A stretch of 64,000 nucleotides of DNA from Lunularia cruciata (GCA_948567375.1 OX419755.1:56859001-56923000); one strand, 5' to 3'. Positions 47,163 through 60,149 are shown, numbered from the stretch's first letter. Numbers and translations: made by a program. The notes: generated from the sequence alone by a model not told the origin.

Positions 47163-49773
47163 ACCTAGAACGTAAGTAATCTGAATAAGAAACCGCCCTG
47201 TAGGTTGATTGTAGGTGTACTTGACAACACTTTGCATCCACATGCATGTTGACATGGCCATGCACTTACCAAGCCAATATTTGCAGGTGGTATTTGGGGA
47301 TCTTTTGAACTCAACATGAATCTGTTCATTCAACCACAGGTATCAAAGGACTCCAAATTTCTCGTGTAGGATCTTCCGATGTTAAGGATGTGAAAGTTCC
47401 CAATCATGAACTGAATTTACGTACTGAAAGTAAAAACATTGAGTAATCTTTGTCTCATCTGGATCCCGTATATGTTAAAGGTGGTCAGGTATGGACAGAC
47501 TTCATGATCTGGACTTCCAGGGTATGTTTGCCAATAAGACATCTCCACCATAACATTGAAAACAACTCGTTATATTGCTTGGAGAATCATTTGAAGAGGT
47601 TAACTTTTCAGTGGGCATCGCACAATGTTATAACTTTTCACCGAGTGTCAATTGTGTATAGAATGAATATATCTTGTCGCTTATATTTCATACGTACTTA
47701 ATGAGTTCTGGATCAGCCGTTCCTAGGAACGGCTTCTGCTCTCATGTAACTAAATCGTGTCACTTATTGTCGCCACATTGTTGTGCAAGCATGAATTACC
47801 ACCATGGCTTCGTGCAGATTACACACGGCTTTTCTAAATTTTCACTCGAACTATTCGATTGGAGAGACAATTTCTAATTTTTTGTGATGGATATGCTAAA
47901 AGGTGAATCTGAAATTTATGTGTCGAAGCAATCTTCGAACTAAAAATTGAGACTGGTATTTTTAGATCGAGAGCTCCGAACTAATAAACTTGGAAAAAGT
48001 ATTCTCATTGTCGTATGAGAAACATGTGAAGGTGATTGAATATTACTAATGTGAAAATTTTGTCATAAATTCAGTGGTTCAAAGGAAATACAAATATGAA
48101 GAGAAATCTTTGTTCAAATCAATCACTAATTCGATAGTTCACTTTGATTTGCACATTTTAATATATTTTTGTTAGCTATATTACTATTATTAGCCAATTA
48201 AATATTTTTATTAATTGTTACGATTCATATCTGTTGTATAAACGTCTATAACATTCAAACAGATAATATACAGTGTAATCGTAAAATATCAACTATGAAT
48301 ATTACATTCTTGATGAAGCTACCTCAGCAAAGTAATTGAAGATACCTATTATAAGAAATAAACCAAAATAATTAGTCTAAATTTTCAATAATCAAGATTT
48401 TATATATTGGCAATGGAACAATTCTGTTCAATCATCGCAAGAGTATCTAGTGTAGAATACTTGCAAATGCCAGAAATAAGTTAGATGTCAAGAAAGTAAC
48501 CACAAAATATATAGATTAAAATTCTAAAAATTAATGATTGCATATATTAACAATTTAAAAGATCTAAATTGGGTTAGGATACTTATACAGGAATAGAATT
48601 AACTGTATCATACTGAGATACCATATTTAGGTCTTAATTTATTTTTTTGAGTATATCTATGAGACTTCAATTATGATTCAATTTTCTTTTACAACAAAGT
48701 ACAACCATCCAATCAATCTTATTTGCAAAGTTGAACTTCATATTAATCGTTTGATATATAAGACAAACTACTCGCAGATTGCATCTACCCATGTTTGATT
48801 TGTAAGGATTGTTGAAAGTGAAAATATCATCCTTTTTGAAAGATATAAAGATGTTCATTAAAGAATTTCAAACCAAATTTTATTTGTCTTGAAACATATA
48901 TGCATCAAGTTTAATATTTTATTTTAATTTATATTTATATAACACATATATGATTAAAAATAAAACCACACAAGCACAATGCTTCATTAAATTTTTTGGA
49001 TACTTTTAATTAGAATATATTCAAGGTGCTTGATTGACTTACTTTAATCCCTTAGAAGTAGTTTCTTGTACCTTTCTTGTTATCAATAATTAAAAATTTT
49101 AACATTAGTAACAAAAATATTTTGTTTTATATTTATTTTATGATGATTTGAATTCAAAGCAAGTATATCTCTAAATAATTTTACTTGGATGAGATACCAT
49201 TAGTTTCCTAAAAGTGTATAGAATCAGATGGTCAACTATACTAACTCAGATGGCTTATTTATTGTCCTATATTGCTAAAAGATTCTGCTTGGAAACTAGT
49301 CTTTTAAAAATTCTTCACTTGCCAAGGCAAATGTGAGTTTAGATAAAATATAATTTTTTATATAAAATTAATCCTTAAATAAATATTGAATTTCTATAAA
49401 ATAAAATAAAAACATCTAAGTTTTAAATAATAATTAAAGAACATCATCGGCTCTTGTAAGTTAAATCCTGCCATTAGACAGGTGACCAAAACATGTCTTC
49501 TATGCCACCATCCTGAACACAATCTCGCAACCTGCACACAAAACCACATGACTGACACAAAGTGAAAAGCTAATATAAGTATCCCATATAAGACAATACT
49601 AAAATTTTGGATGTTCTCTTAAGGAAATTGGATGTTTATTTAAGGCTTCCCTTTATAAAATTTGAAACTGACATACTAACCATTTTATTTCTACAGAACT
49701 CCATCATCTAAATATAGTTGTTGTGAAAATTACATGCCTAACCGGGAGAAGAAGGCAACCAAACAGAACACAT
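47163..49773. other. AT-rich intergenic DNA
   Basis: Downstream of the kinase stop. It includes one copy of the short palindrome-bearing repeat at 47701-47746 and then about 1.8 kb of very AT-rich sequence (47.9-49.5 kb). No gene, RNA or transposon end recognised. Confidence 0.5.
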
Positions 49774-50285
49774 GAAGGATGGGAAGACCCCATCAAGCCG
49801 TACAAGGGAGACAAAAGAGGTAGAATGGAGCTAGGCCCCAGTAGTATCAATATGAGAAATCTGCCGTACCGCTCCTAAAATATCTCAATTATGCAAGTCA
49901 TAATGTCTACAAACTACGGGAGCATCCAAAGAAGCATCATCTAGAGTGATTTCTCTCCCATCACCTAGCAAATGTTCTCTCTATAATAATGGACACATGT
50001 TGTCTAAAGTATAGTAGAAAGTATGACATTGAAAGTAGTACTCCTTGGCGTCTAATATGATATGCTTTCATGCACTCCTTAACAAATGTGCCAAATGTTG
50101 TGTCCATTGCTCTATACTCCAAGGCTAGAGGACCAAAGAGGTGACCTAGTTGCATACTCCTATACTTAGAGACCTTGCGTGTTGCTACTCCGCTTGCTGC
50201 CCATCCATGAGGATGAGTAATCACTCCCTCCAAAACTGCATCACGTGTAGGGTCTATAACCACAACATCCACCATTGTGACCTAA
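49774..50285 (-). repeat. Dispersed coding repeat R, copy 3 (best preserved)
   Basis: On the minus strand a frame of about 104 codons is open from 50275 (VIDPTRDAVLEGVITHPHGW, ATRKVSKYR, FGTFVKECMKAYHIRR, YFLLYFRQHVSI). It continues with stops toward 49774. The other two copies keep the same residues. I do not recognise the family; conservation between copies suggests a transposon-borne protein. A solo LTR abuts it at 50286. Confidence 0.75.
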
Positions 50286-51031
50286 TGTAATACCAAGAGC
50301 TAGCCATATGATCTAGATGTGAAATTCAGTTTGGTAAAATCTAGAATGATGTACATGATGGTCAAAATAGATCAGATCGAAGTATCACCAAAAGAGTATT
50401 TCTACTAATAGAGCAGAAACCAAAATAGACTGAGAACCTTAGAACCAATAGCTAGACATATGATTTAAAGGTTAGAATTGGTTTGGTAACATCTGGAAGG
50501 ATGTTACACTTGATCAACTAAACAGATAAGAAAGAAGTACCACCAAAAGGGTACTTTTACTAATAGAGTAGGAACCGAAATATGCCTGAAATCTTTGAAG
50601 GCAATTTCAAGAGGCCTAAACGGATGAATTAGGCCTTGAAAATGTGAAGATCCCCCCCCCCCCCCCCTCCCTCTCCCCTAAAGCAAAGGTTGGCCTTCCC
50701 TCCCCCTTGGTTTTTCTTGTCGAGAGCTTTCCAATGGTACCTTACTTGATTCCAAGACTCCTACATGAAGATTCCCTAAAAGATTTCCTCCGGTCAAAGC
50801 TTGTTTGACCAACCAGATAGGACCTAGACCAACATGTCACCCATCCAAGTAATTAATCCAAGGGTGGATCTTGCTGACATGTCACCTATCTGTGAGCCTA
50901 ATCCTATGGTGGAGCTTCCTTGGAGGAGATCCTCTTTGTCTATATAATAAAGAGAAGGTGCTCCTTTGGGGCACTAAATGTTGAGGGTGTAATCTGTGTT
51001 TTCTCTCTTCTCTTGTCCTCGGAGTATTACA
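50286..51031 (+). mobile_element. Solo LTR of the element-3 gypsy family
   Basis: TGTAATACCAAGAGCTAGCC to TATTACA, 746 bp, matching 60150-60891 nearly base for base in many blocks. Flanks CCTAA (50281-50285) and CCTGA (51032-51036) look like a 5-bp target duplication with one change. No internal sequence is present, so it arose by LTR-LTR recombination. It carries a CTATATAATAAAGAGAAGG promoter-like block near 50939 and a run of 16 C at 50652-50667. Confidence 0.93.
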
Positions 51032-51458
51032 CCTGATCATCTTGGACCAAGTATAAATCTGCTTTGACATATTTATACTTGGTCTGCAAAGAATATGAAT
51101 GCTCCTTCCAAGCAAGGTATCCACTCTCTCATGCCATACCAAACACTATATCCCTAATGGCATCATGGGTATCTATCCTTTTTCCTCCATAAGGACATCA
51201 TTCATATGGATTGTTGTTGTATCTAATGTAGAACCACACTCACAAGTAAGTAACAAAGATGCAGACATGTGGACCAAATCTAAGCAGATCCTCATTGTTG
51301 TAGAGAAAGTGGCTAGTGCAAATCAGAATGCCCTAATGCACAATCAAGCTAGGATCCAAGAGCATGCATCCTTGCCAGAGCAATAGCAAAGATGTGCTCT
51401 AGTGGCCTGAGGAATGAATGAGCAACTAAGAGAGAATGAAACATATGTTATCACTATT
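51032..51458 (+). repeat. Repeat R2, uninterrupted copy
   Basis: Carries in one piece what element 1 splits at 26487/36406 (GATCATCTTGGACCAAG ... AATGGCATCATGGG ... CATAAGGACATCATTC). The plus-strand frame from 51099 is open for 95 codons (ILIVVEKVASANQNALMHNQ). It ends where element 2's LTR begins. Confidence 0.85.
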
Positions 51459-52100
51459 GTGGGTATATACATTGCTACACAACATACATCATTATCAACA
51501 TCATACATTATAGAAGCACAACTCACATATAAGTTATACATGAACTCTAAAGTGCCACAATAATCAGTTCTTTTTCAACTCAAATCACACTCAAGTCAAA
51601 TAGGTACCCAATCCTTCACTCAAAAAGTAGTAAACAATTAAGCATTGATAATAATCAAGCCACACCCACTCTAGCTAAGAGATTCTAGGTGACACTCACT
51701 AGTCTCTATCCACCATAACTCAAAGGCTCAACATCAAAAAAGTGAGCTCTTTGGAGCTGCACTTTGAAGGTATACCCCTCTACTCAACCTAGATCTCCAA
51801 CCCTAAGGCACTGTTGATGGCACATCCAATGATGCACATGGTGCAAGTGACAATGGGTTCCACCATGTGATCAGTAGCTCTAATATGAAATTGGACCACC
51901 AACAAGTAGTCCATGAGTAACTACCAAAATACTTATGACTACCAACACTAGCAATCTAGCATTTTAGCCTTGGTGCTACAAATGTCATGACAATTGTTGT
52001 GCACATATGCATCATTACACAACATATATTGTTGTCAACATCATACACTATAGAAACATAATTCACCCATAAGTCATACATGAACTCTAAAAGTGCCACA
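51459..52100 (-). repeat. Element 2, 3' LTR (A-B-A, reverse)
   Basis: Segments on the plus strand: A 51459-51559, B 51560-51992, A 51993-52100, each the reverse complement of the matching part at 35751-36405. A purine tract (AGAAAGAAA read on the minus strand) precedes it at about 52101-52112. Confidence 0.8.
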
Positions 52101-52279
52101 ATTTCTTTCTAGTTGACGGTTAGGTCCCTCTAACTCTAGATAACCATCTACTCCAAGTATATGGTATACCCTATGGTGGGCAAAGATCATTAGAATGGGT
52201 ACTATCAACCCCCATCAATCATCTATCTGCAATCTATACCATAAAAAGGGTGAACTAGCTGTAGGTTAAGTACATCTAG

Positions 52280-52694
52280 TGTAAAAGACCGAGACCAAGG
52301 AGAGAAATAGGAGAATGGAAACTCACATTGGGACACTTGAATGTGGGAAAACTCCAAATGCCTAGCATGAGCTTTGGCTCTTGTATTTATAAAGATCATA
52401 CAAGGTCTTGAGAAGCTTCTCAAGAAGCTTCTTTGAGCCGCTTACTTGAAGTGAAAGCCAAGTTAATTGGGACGCTTCTCAAGAAGCTTCCTTCTAGGAG
52501 TTGTTTACTTAGCGTGCAAGCTAAGTTAGTTGGAACCTTCCTTCTAGAAGCTACCTACTTGGAGTGCAAGCTAAGCTAGCCAGGAAGCTTCCCAAGAATC
52601 TCCCTAGATACTTCTAGAATATTCTAGGCTAATTTTTCTTATTTGCTACTTCATTACCCCTACTAACTTTGTTGCTAAACTCCATATTGTTACA
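52280..52694 (-). repeat. Chromovirus 3' LTR
   Basis: 415 bp that pair with 57483-57911. Both contain short repeated blocks GAAGCTTCTCAAGAAGCTTC and CTACTTGGAGTGCAAGCTAA. The adjacent purine-rich tract (GGTGGGAGAATA on the minus strand) is the probable polypurine tract. Confidence 0.93.
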
Positions 52695-52779
52695 TATTCT
52701 CCCACCGTGAGTTGGTGACATCCTTGTTGCCAATGAAGTTTCAAACTCTTGGATAGCTAGTGCATTTTGGAGATGAGAA

Positions 52780-53930
52780 AGAGAGATTCCTATGTGGCAT
52801 CATGAAGGGGATACCCTTTCCAAAGGACCTTATACTTCATATGTTGTCAACGGCCTTGTTGAATGTGGCGACACGCAAGGATACGATCAACTTTGTACTC
52901 CTCATGATAATTGATAAGGGCAGGAGGAGGGGGAGGTTGGACTCAAGAGGAAAAAGAAGAGGGGTTAGGAACAAAGGGTTTCAACTTGGAAACATGAAAG
53001 ACATGATAGATACGCATATGACAAGGCAAAGCAAGTTGATAAGCAATAGGAGAGACAATTTGGGTGACATCAAAAGGTCCTATCCAATTAGTGGCAAGTT
53101 TACAAACTTGGGTATCAAGTGGGAGGGGTAGTTTACTAGAGGATAGCATGACTTTATCACCGATCTCAAAGATGAGATCACAATGATGGTGGTCCGCATA
53201 TTGTTTATTGGTTATATTGTACAATTCTGGGCAACAAGGAGGTGAGATTTGGCTTGTTGGAGAGATTGGGAGATGGTGGTCAAGAAGGTTGAAGTATGAG
53301 GGACCTCAGATGGGAGCATAGCAAGAAGAGAATCTAGAACAAGCGGATCTTGGCCAAAATTGAGAAACAAAGGAGAGAATTTGGTGCTTGCCTATTTGGA
53401 ATTGTTGTATGCAAACTCCGCAGCTGCAAGACATTCATCCCAATTGGTATGGTGAATGTTGACAAAGGCACAAAGCATATCTTCCAAGGTGCAATTTGCA
53501 TGTTCAGTTTGTCCATCAGTTCAAGGATGATAGGCCATGGACAAAGCAAACTTGGTGCTAAGTATCTGGAAGAGTGCTTGCCAAAACTTTCTAGAGAAGC
53601 AAGGATCATAGTAAGAGATGAGTACATGCAGCATTCCATGATGCTTGAATACATTGTCAACGTAGAGTTGTGCCAAGGTTGGAGCATCCATAATATCAAC
53701 CATTGGTGCCAAATGGATTTGCTTACTAAGCTTATCCACAAAAATCACAATGGTTGTGTGACCTTGCTTTGTCTTGGGCAAGGAGATGATGAGATCTAAG
53801 CTCACTTGTCACAAGTAGCTAGAATGGGGAGTGGCTGAAGGAGTCCACTTGGCTTTTGGTTATTGGCCTTGTTGCATTGAAAACTCTCACACAATCAAAC
53901 AAACTCCCAAACATCTTGTGCCATGTTGGG
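52780..53930 (-). pseudogene. Chromovirus integrase with C-terminal chromodomain
   Basis: Core segments LDLIISLPKTKQGHTTIVIF and VDKLSKQIHLAPM with the [13 protein letters not shown]-like E helix, followed by the C-terminal FEIGDKVMLSSSKLPLP and RIYHVFHVSKLKPF. After a stop comes a chromodomain (EEYKVDRILACRHIQQGR, then MKYKVLWKGYPLHDAT) at about 52780-52920. This is the normal chromovirus arrangement and contrasts with the PHD finger of elements 1 and 2. Confidence 0.85.
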
Positions 53931-53999
53931 CCACCACCATTGGCGTTGAAGAGTACCCAAGGTCTTGTACACACCTATGTGACCAACTATTGGTAAATC

Positions 54000-55602
54000 A
54001 TGGGCTTCTTGAAGGCACACAAGTCGAAGATCACCTTTGGTTGGAACATAGATCCGGTCCTTATAGAAAAAAGGGCCTTCCTTGAAGAAGAAGAAGGTGT
54101 TTTACTCCTTGTTGCATGTTGTCAAACAACCATGTACCATTTGGAAGAAGTGATCTTGTTGTAGAGCTGACCAAAACTTGTTATGGACCTTGGAGTCAAT
54201 CGACATTGTCGTAATTGCTATCGTAATGAGAGGAAGAGACTTCAAATCAAGTTGTCATGATAAAGCATCAGGGATGACATGGAACCAACCTGGTTTGTAC
54301 TCAAGTTTGATGTCAAACAATTGGATTTGCTCCTCCCATCGTTGACTCTTCATGTGTTCCAAGTGTAAGGTCTGCAATAATGGTTTGTGATCAGTTTGCA
54401 TGCTTACTTGTTTCCCCAAGAGATAATGCCTCTATACCTTGGTGGCATATACCATTGCAAGTTATTCTTGATCTTAAGTAGAGTAATTTCTTTCTATTGT
54501 ATTTAGTCCGCAAGACACCAAGGCAATGGGATGATCTAGGAATTCTTGTTGCAACACTGCTCCAATTGCAAAGTTAGAAGCATCAAAATCAACCATACAA
54601 GGTAGCTAAGGATCATATGGTTGAAGGATGGGTCTTGAAGACACCATATGTTTCAACTTTTGGAATGTTTCTTCATGCTTGGTGGTCCATTGGAAGCTCA
54701 AGTTCTTCCCCAAGAGGTCAGTCAATGGTGCAGCCACATGAGCATAAAAATGGATAAACCGTCGGTAAAAACCGGCCAATCCATTGAATGCCCATAGTTC
54801 TATAGTATCCTTTGGAGTAGGCCAATTAGTAATGGCCTTGATTTTCTCTTCTTCCATCTTGATCCCCTCCAATGAGATCTTGTGACCCAAGAAGGTGACT
54901 TCCTTTTGCCTAAAAAGCACACTTTGACTTCTTGCACTAAAATTTCCATTGTTGTGGTTGTCTTAGGACTTCTCGCACATGATTCACGTGTTCTACCTTT
55001 GTCTTGCTATAGATTAAGATATCACCCAAGAACACTACCACATACCAATCCAATAGTCCATCCAACATCCAATGCATCTGATCCATGAAGACCATTGGAG
55101 CATTAGTGAGCCCAAAAGGTAGAACTCTCCACTCAAAATGCCCATACCTTGTGTGAAAGGCAGTCTTTTGCACGTCCTCCCTATCAATGGGGATTTTCCA
55201 ATAGCCACTACAAAGATCCAACTTGAAAAAGTATCGTGCTCTACTCAGTTGATCAAGCAAGTCATCAATCCAAGGTAAAAGATATGTATTCTTTATTGTT
55301 TGCTTATTGAGGCCATGATAATCAAGAAAGAAACAAAGTCCTCCATCTTGCTTTAGAACAAATAGTACCAATGCTCTCCAAGGAGAGGTATTGTGTCGTA
55401 TGAAGTCCTTCTCCAACAACTTCGTAAGTGTTGTTTGCAACTCCTCCAACACCTTTGGTGAGAGCCGATAGATTGGTTTACTCACTAGAGTACTCCCTAG
55501 TAATAACTCAATCTTGAAGAGCATACCACGATTGGAGTGTACTCCCTTTGGCAGATCATCCGGAAACACATCTGCATACTCTTGAACTATCTGAACAACC
55601 AT
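54000..55602 (-). pseudogene. Chromovirus reverse transcriptase and RNase H
   Basis: [71 protein letters not shown], and the catalytic box FLGDILIYS, where the first Asp of FLDD is replaced by Gly. Then the connection LAGFYRRFIHFYAHVAAPLT. RNase H follows at lower coordinates with stops. Inactive. Confidence 0.88.
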
Positions 55603-55650
55603 TGCTTGATGAAGCTCTTGGCCCTCCTTAGATTGGGCAATTGGCTTGAT

Positions 55651-57482
55651 TCACATTGCAAAAATAGACTTATCTTCCTCCAAAGCTTTCTCTATAGATG
55701 CTTTGCTAACAAACTTCCCATCTAGGAACTCATCTTTCTTCAAAGCTTGCTCCATGGCTGCTTTCTTGGTACCCTTCCCATCTTGGGACTTATCTCTCTT
55801 CAAGGCTTGCTCTATGGCTACCTTCTCAAAAAACTTCCCATCTTGGGGCTGGCAATTTTTAGGTGTCTTACTTAGAGGTGCCAAACAACCTAATTGGAAA
55901 TTTCTACCTTGGTTTTCAACTTGAATTTGTTGTTGATTCCAATCAAATTGAACCTTATGACGTTCAAGCCAAGGTAGTCCTAGAATGACATTGTAGTGTA
56001 GATGTGCCATTACAAACCTCATACACTCCAAATACTCCTTCCCAATCTTGAAGGTAAGAAGATGTGAGGTACAAAACACAAAATCTTTTTTACCATTCAC
56101 CATCATCAATCTACTTCCAATTACTGGCTTGATAAGAATATCCAATTTCTTTGCCACTTGCATAGACATACAATTCTCTGAACTTCTAGAATCAACCAAA
56201 ATCCTACAACCTCGATTAGATATTGTACCTTGCAAGTGATGTAAATTGCATAGGTTGAGTCTTCAATCCCATTGGAACTAATCAAGCTCCTAGTAGGTAG
56301 TTCAAAATCTCCTACTATGATTCCTTGTTTCCTTGATCATTTTGCTCCACAAACTTCATCTGTGCAACTTGTCAAGGGTTGCACATTCTTGAGTAGACAT
56401 TTAGCGATGCAATGTCCCAATTGGTGATGATAAAAACAACCCCCATTTTGTTGCAATTTCTCTCTATCTATAGTGCCCAAGTGGTCTCCATTTAATAGCA
56501 TGAATCTCCATTGGTGTTGGCTCTTCCACCCGTGTGTAGTGTATTGGTAGGTTTTGTGGAGGTTGAGGTTGAGACCAAGTTGTTGCAACCAAGGAATTAA
56601 AACGTTTGGCCAACCGCATGGCTTCCTCCAAATGTTGTGGCTCTCACATGGTTACCTCTAATTTAGTTCTTGACTTCAAGCCCCTCACAAATTTATCTAG
56701 AGCTTCACCTTCCAATATATCTAGAATTTGCATGATGGTGTTCTAGAATTGCATGATGTAACTTCTTATAGAGCCAATTTGTTTCAACTCTGCTAACCTA
56801 TCTCGTGCAGCTTGTGTGGCATTTATAGCTTAGGACAGACCTATTATTGCACTCTTGAATTCTACCCTCATCAAGGTTGGTGCAAAAATTTGTCATTCAG
56901 CTTGCTCCACTCAGAATCTCCACCATAGCTTTGCTACTCCATCCAATTGGCTAGAAGAGAATTTGTTTTTGCTCATCTTGCAAATTGGTAGCTTCAAAGT
57001 AACATTCATATTTGTTCAAACACTAAATTCTCCAACTCTATCCAAGAGATTCTTGCCTTCAAATACCTTGGGTTTAGGGAATTGGATTTGATCTTTTCCT
57101 TCTTGAACTAGTACTCTCTCTACGTGCTCCTATCGTTGAAGCTCTCGTTCATCCAACAATCAAGTAAGGTGCTTGATTTGTTGCTACATAGCAAGGATAA
57201 CCTTGGGCATTGCCACCATGGTTGCTACTCTATCACACCATTCCTAATCTATCTAATTTATTAACACATAGAAGCAGCACATCCAACTTTCTCCATAAGT
57301 TACAACCGGAAGTACCAAGGGTTCCTCATATATGATGATCATATGTAGAAAATCTTATCCAAAGTGTGAGGTGATGAATTATATGAAATAATGTTTGGAT
57401 AGTATTTGGACACAAAAATCCCAATGGAAGTGGATTTGGTGGTTCATAAATTCCATACATCCCATTCTTGCTCTGATACCAA
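55651..57482 (-). pseudogene. Chromovirus gag and protease
   Basis: Protease near 56150-56200: RILVDSRSSENCMS (DSR where DSG is expected), ending in YNVILGLPWLERHKVQFDW. Upstream, a CCHC-like knuckle CFYHHQLGHCIAKC (about 56405-56450), whose second Cys is replaced, and further upstream a gag core with stops. Confidence 0.78.
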
Positions 57483-57911
57483 TGTAAAAGACGGAGATCA
57501 AGGAGAGAAATAAGAGAATGGAAACTCACTTTGGAACACTTGAATTAAAAAAAACTCCAAATGCCTAGCATGAGCTTTGGCTCTTGTATTTATAAGGATC
57601 ATACAAGGCCATTGAGAAGCTTCTCAAGAAGCTTCTCAAGAGCATGAGCTTTGTGGAGCCACTTTTTTGGAATGCAAACCAAGTTAATTGGGAAGCTTCT
57701 CAAGAAGCTTCCTTCTAGGAGCTGCTTACTTGGTGTGCAAGCTAAGTTAGTTGGAAGTTTCTAGAAGCTACCTACTTGGAGTGCAAGCTAAGCTATTCGG
57801 GAAGCTTCCTAAGAAGCTTCCTAGATACTTCTAGAATATTCTAGGCTAATTTGTCTTATTTGCTACTTTGTTAGCTCCACTAACTTTGTCGCTAAACTCC
57901 ATATTGTTACA
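57483..57911 (-). repeat. Chromovirus 5' LTR with adjacent tRNA-iMet primer-binding site
   Basis: 429 bp that pair with 52280-52694. The neighbouring bases, read on the minus strand, are TTGGTATCAGAGCAAG, the standard plant gypsy primer-binding site. Confidence 0.93.
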
Positions 57912-57916
57912 TCTAG

Positions 57917-58250
57917 GACATAACCATTGTCCTTGAGAAACCACTATGAGGGAAGGAGTCAAGCATTCCATATGCCATCCTCTCAAATAACTATCACACA
58001 CTAACATAGTAGCAGCTCTACCAAACAAGCCGCATAACATACATTACAAGCCTGCACATACAAGTGCCAAGCTTGGGTCCATAGTGCTATCAATTTTTCG
58101 GAGTGGCATGGTGCACAATTGCACACATGATCCTTCCAAAAAACACCATCAAGTCTTTCCAACAAGAAGACTTTAGAAGGCAAAACCTCATGCACTATCA
58201 AGATAGTGCGGCCTATAGTAACATCAAGCATTTTTGGTGTTGTCTATTGT
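57917..58250 (-). pseudogene. Element 2 PHD finger and integrase C-terminus
   Basis: RTILIVHEVLPSKVFLLERL (integrase tail), then a frameshift, then CGLFGRAATMLVCDSYLRGW, HMECLTPSLIVV and QGQWLCPRC. This is the same PHD as in element 1, with one zinc Cys changed to Tyr. It shows a sense Gln codon at the place of the element 1 stop. Confidence 0.88.
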
Positions 58251-60149
58251 AGAGATACATAGTCACCTAGATGAAATCAATGGATCAAGGGTCTATAACC
58301 TCCTCCTCAAATAATAATAGTGCGTAAGGTATTCCTATGTTGAGAAATCACCAAAGTTCTCAAAGACCATCGGCATCACTTTCCAAAAGTTCTTTGCCTA
58401 TTAAGAACATGCACTCACCCATATGTTTGGATCATCCAAATCCAAAACTATAGTAGCATCTTGACAAATGGCTATAGGTACATCTGGATCTTATCCATAG
58501 AGTAGAAAGTAAGGAGAGAAGGATGTTAAGTAGGCTTTCCGGCTGAATTGATAGCCCATGGCTAGCCAAGGTAATTGGAGATCCCAATCTCCCAAGTGGC
58601 CTCTCTGCAAACCATACTTATGCAATCCTCTCTTCATCATCTGAACCACTCTCTCTATTAAGCCATTTGCTTCAAGGTGATCTTGGGAGGTAGTATGATA
58701 ATCAGTCAAGGCCTTGTCACACAAGAACTAAAACTCTCCTAAGAACTCTATACCTTGATCAGTCAAAACCTCAACTGGTGCACCAAAATGATAAAGAACC
58801 TGATCCAAGAACAAGTAAGTTGTCCCTTCATTGGACTTGTTAGGCAGTACCACCAACTCAATCCACTTGGAGAAGTGCTCTACCATAACCAAAACATATC
58901 AATGATATTTCAAAATCAATGGTAAAGGTCCAACAAAGTCTAAACTCCAATGGTAACCCAATCCCATGATAAGTAATGGGTGTAATTGCGATATAGGAGC
59001 ATTAAATGATACTCTAACTTACTCACAAACCACACATCTGGCAACAAATTGTTGCACATTGATTTGCTTACCATACCACCAATAATGACTTTAGAGTAAG
59101 TTATAAATACAATTTACTCCAAAATGTCCTAGTTGCTCATGAGCATGATGGACCAATTGTGGTCTTTGAGATGGAAGTGGTATTACTCACACTCTACTAT
59201 CCTCCCATACACAAAGAAGGTGTCTGCCCTCTAATCTAAACCACCTAGTTTGTTGAAGAACATTGTCTCTCTCCTTGGAACCAACTATATTACCCACAAC
59301 ACCTATGTAAAGGTAATCCATCACTAAGATATCACCATGAATGTCTCATTGAATTGTACCAATATCTCCACTCTTTGGATTCATGACCTCAATAACTACT
59401 CATGTATGCATCAAGAGAGATACCACCAAAGCCTTAGAAAATATATATAGAAAGGTAGATGCATGCCAACCTGGCACCATCTCCTTATTTGTCTCACCAT
59501 GCAAACATGCTCTGGTCTAATCTTGTTGGTTGGGACATGAGTTTCTACTCAACCCATTTGTATCATTGTTCAACACTCCAAGTCTATGAATAATTGGGAA
59601 ATCATACTCATGTAAACCTAGAGCCTATCAAGCAAGCTTCCTTGGAAGCTTGTTGGACTCCATCAACCACTTTACCAATTGATGACCAATGATGAGAGCA
59701 AAGGAGTTGCCAAATAGGTAACATCAAAAATATTCTAGTGCTCATATTGTAGCCAAGCACTCTCCCTCATATGAACTATACTTTGCCTCTCTAGAATTTT
59801 TGGAACGTCTAGCATAGGCCACCACAAACTCCTTCTCCTCATCATCATGTCGGGTGAGCATTGTTCCAAGCTCCAACGTAGTCCAATCAGTGTGAACCTG
59901 GAACGGTCATCCTTTGATTGGTCTCCTAAGAATAGGTTGATGTCAACCTCTCCTTGAGCTCTATAAAAACTCTATTTTGCTCATCTTCCCAACACCATTC
60001 TTTTGTAAGCTTGGTTAGCTTCATCAAGGCCTTAGAAATGACACTAAACACTCTAAAATATCAATCATAGAAGTTTGCCAACCCAAGGAATTCTCACACT
60101 CTACTCACATCCATAGGCCAAGGAATATGTACAATAACCTCCACCTTGG
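58251..60149 (-). pseudogene. Element 2 integrase, RNase H and RT end
   Basis: The integrase core QDHLEANGLIERVVQMMKRG with QRGHLGDWDLQLPWLAMGYQ lies at 58.5-58.7 kb; the zinc domain and RNase H lie at 59.0-59.9 kb, parallel to element 1; and the RT tail (the HIPW.MDVSR-VREFLGLANF region) at 60.0-60.14 kb. It has many stops and frameshifts. Confidence 0.85.

Larger units (their letters stand above)
52280..57911 (-). mobile_element. Nested chromovirus (Ty3/gypsy), complete with both LTRs, decayed
   Basis: 5.6 kb, bounded by LTRs TGTAAAAGAC...TTGTTACA at 52280-52694 and 57483-57911, with the 5-bp duplication TCTAG at 52275-52279 and 57912-57916. Next to the right LTR, on the minus strand, is TTGGTATCAGAGC, the initiator-Met tRNA primer-binding site, which makes the right LTR the 5' one. 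Coding order on the minus strand: gag, protease, RT, RNase H, integrase, chromodomain. It is inserted into element 2 just after the PHD finger. Confidence 0.95.
51459..60149 (-). mobile_element. Element 2: second DNMT/PHD-family gypsy element (minus), interrupted twice
   Basis: Reverse orientation, same family as element 1: A-B-A LTR (51459-52100), 3' untranslated part (52101-52279), then a nested chromovirus (52280-57911), then PHD finger, integrase, RNase H and the end of RT (57912-60149). The RT is cut at 60149 by the LTR of element 3. The rest, including any methyltransferase domain, would lie beyond 64000. Its junctions align to element 1 positions about 35575 (chromovirus site) and about 33340 (element 3 site). 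Confidence 0.88.

Noticed and set aside
50652-50667. C16 homopolymer as a functional G-quadruplex site
   Set aside because: It lies inside a decayed solo LTR and is missing from the other LTR copies; a slippage product or sequencing artefact is more likely.
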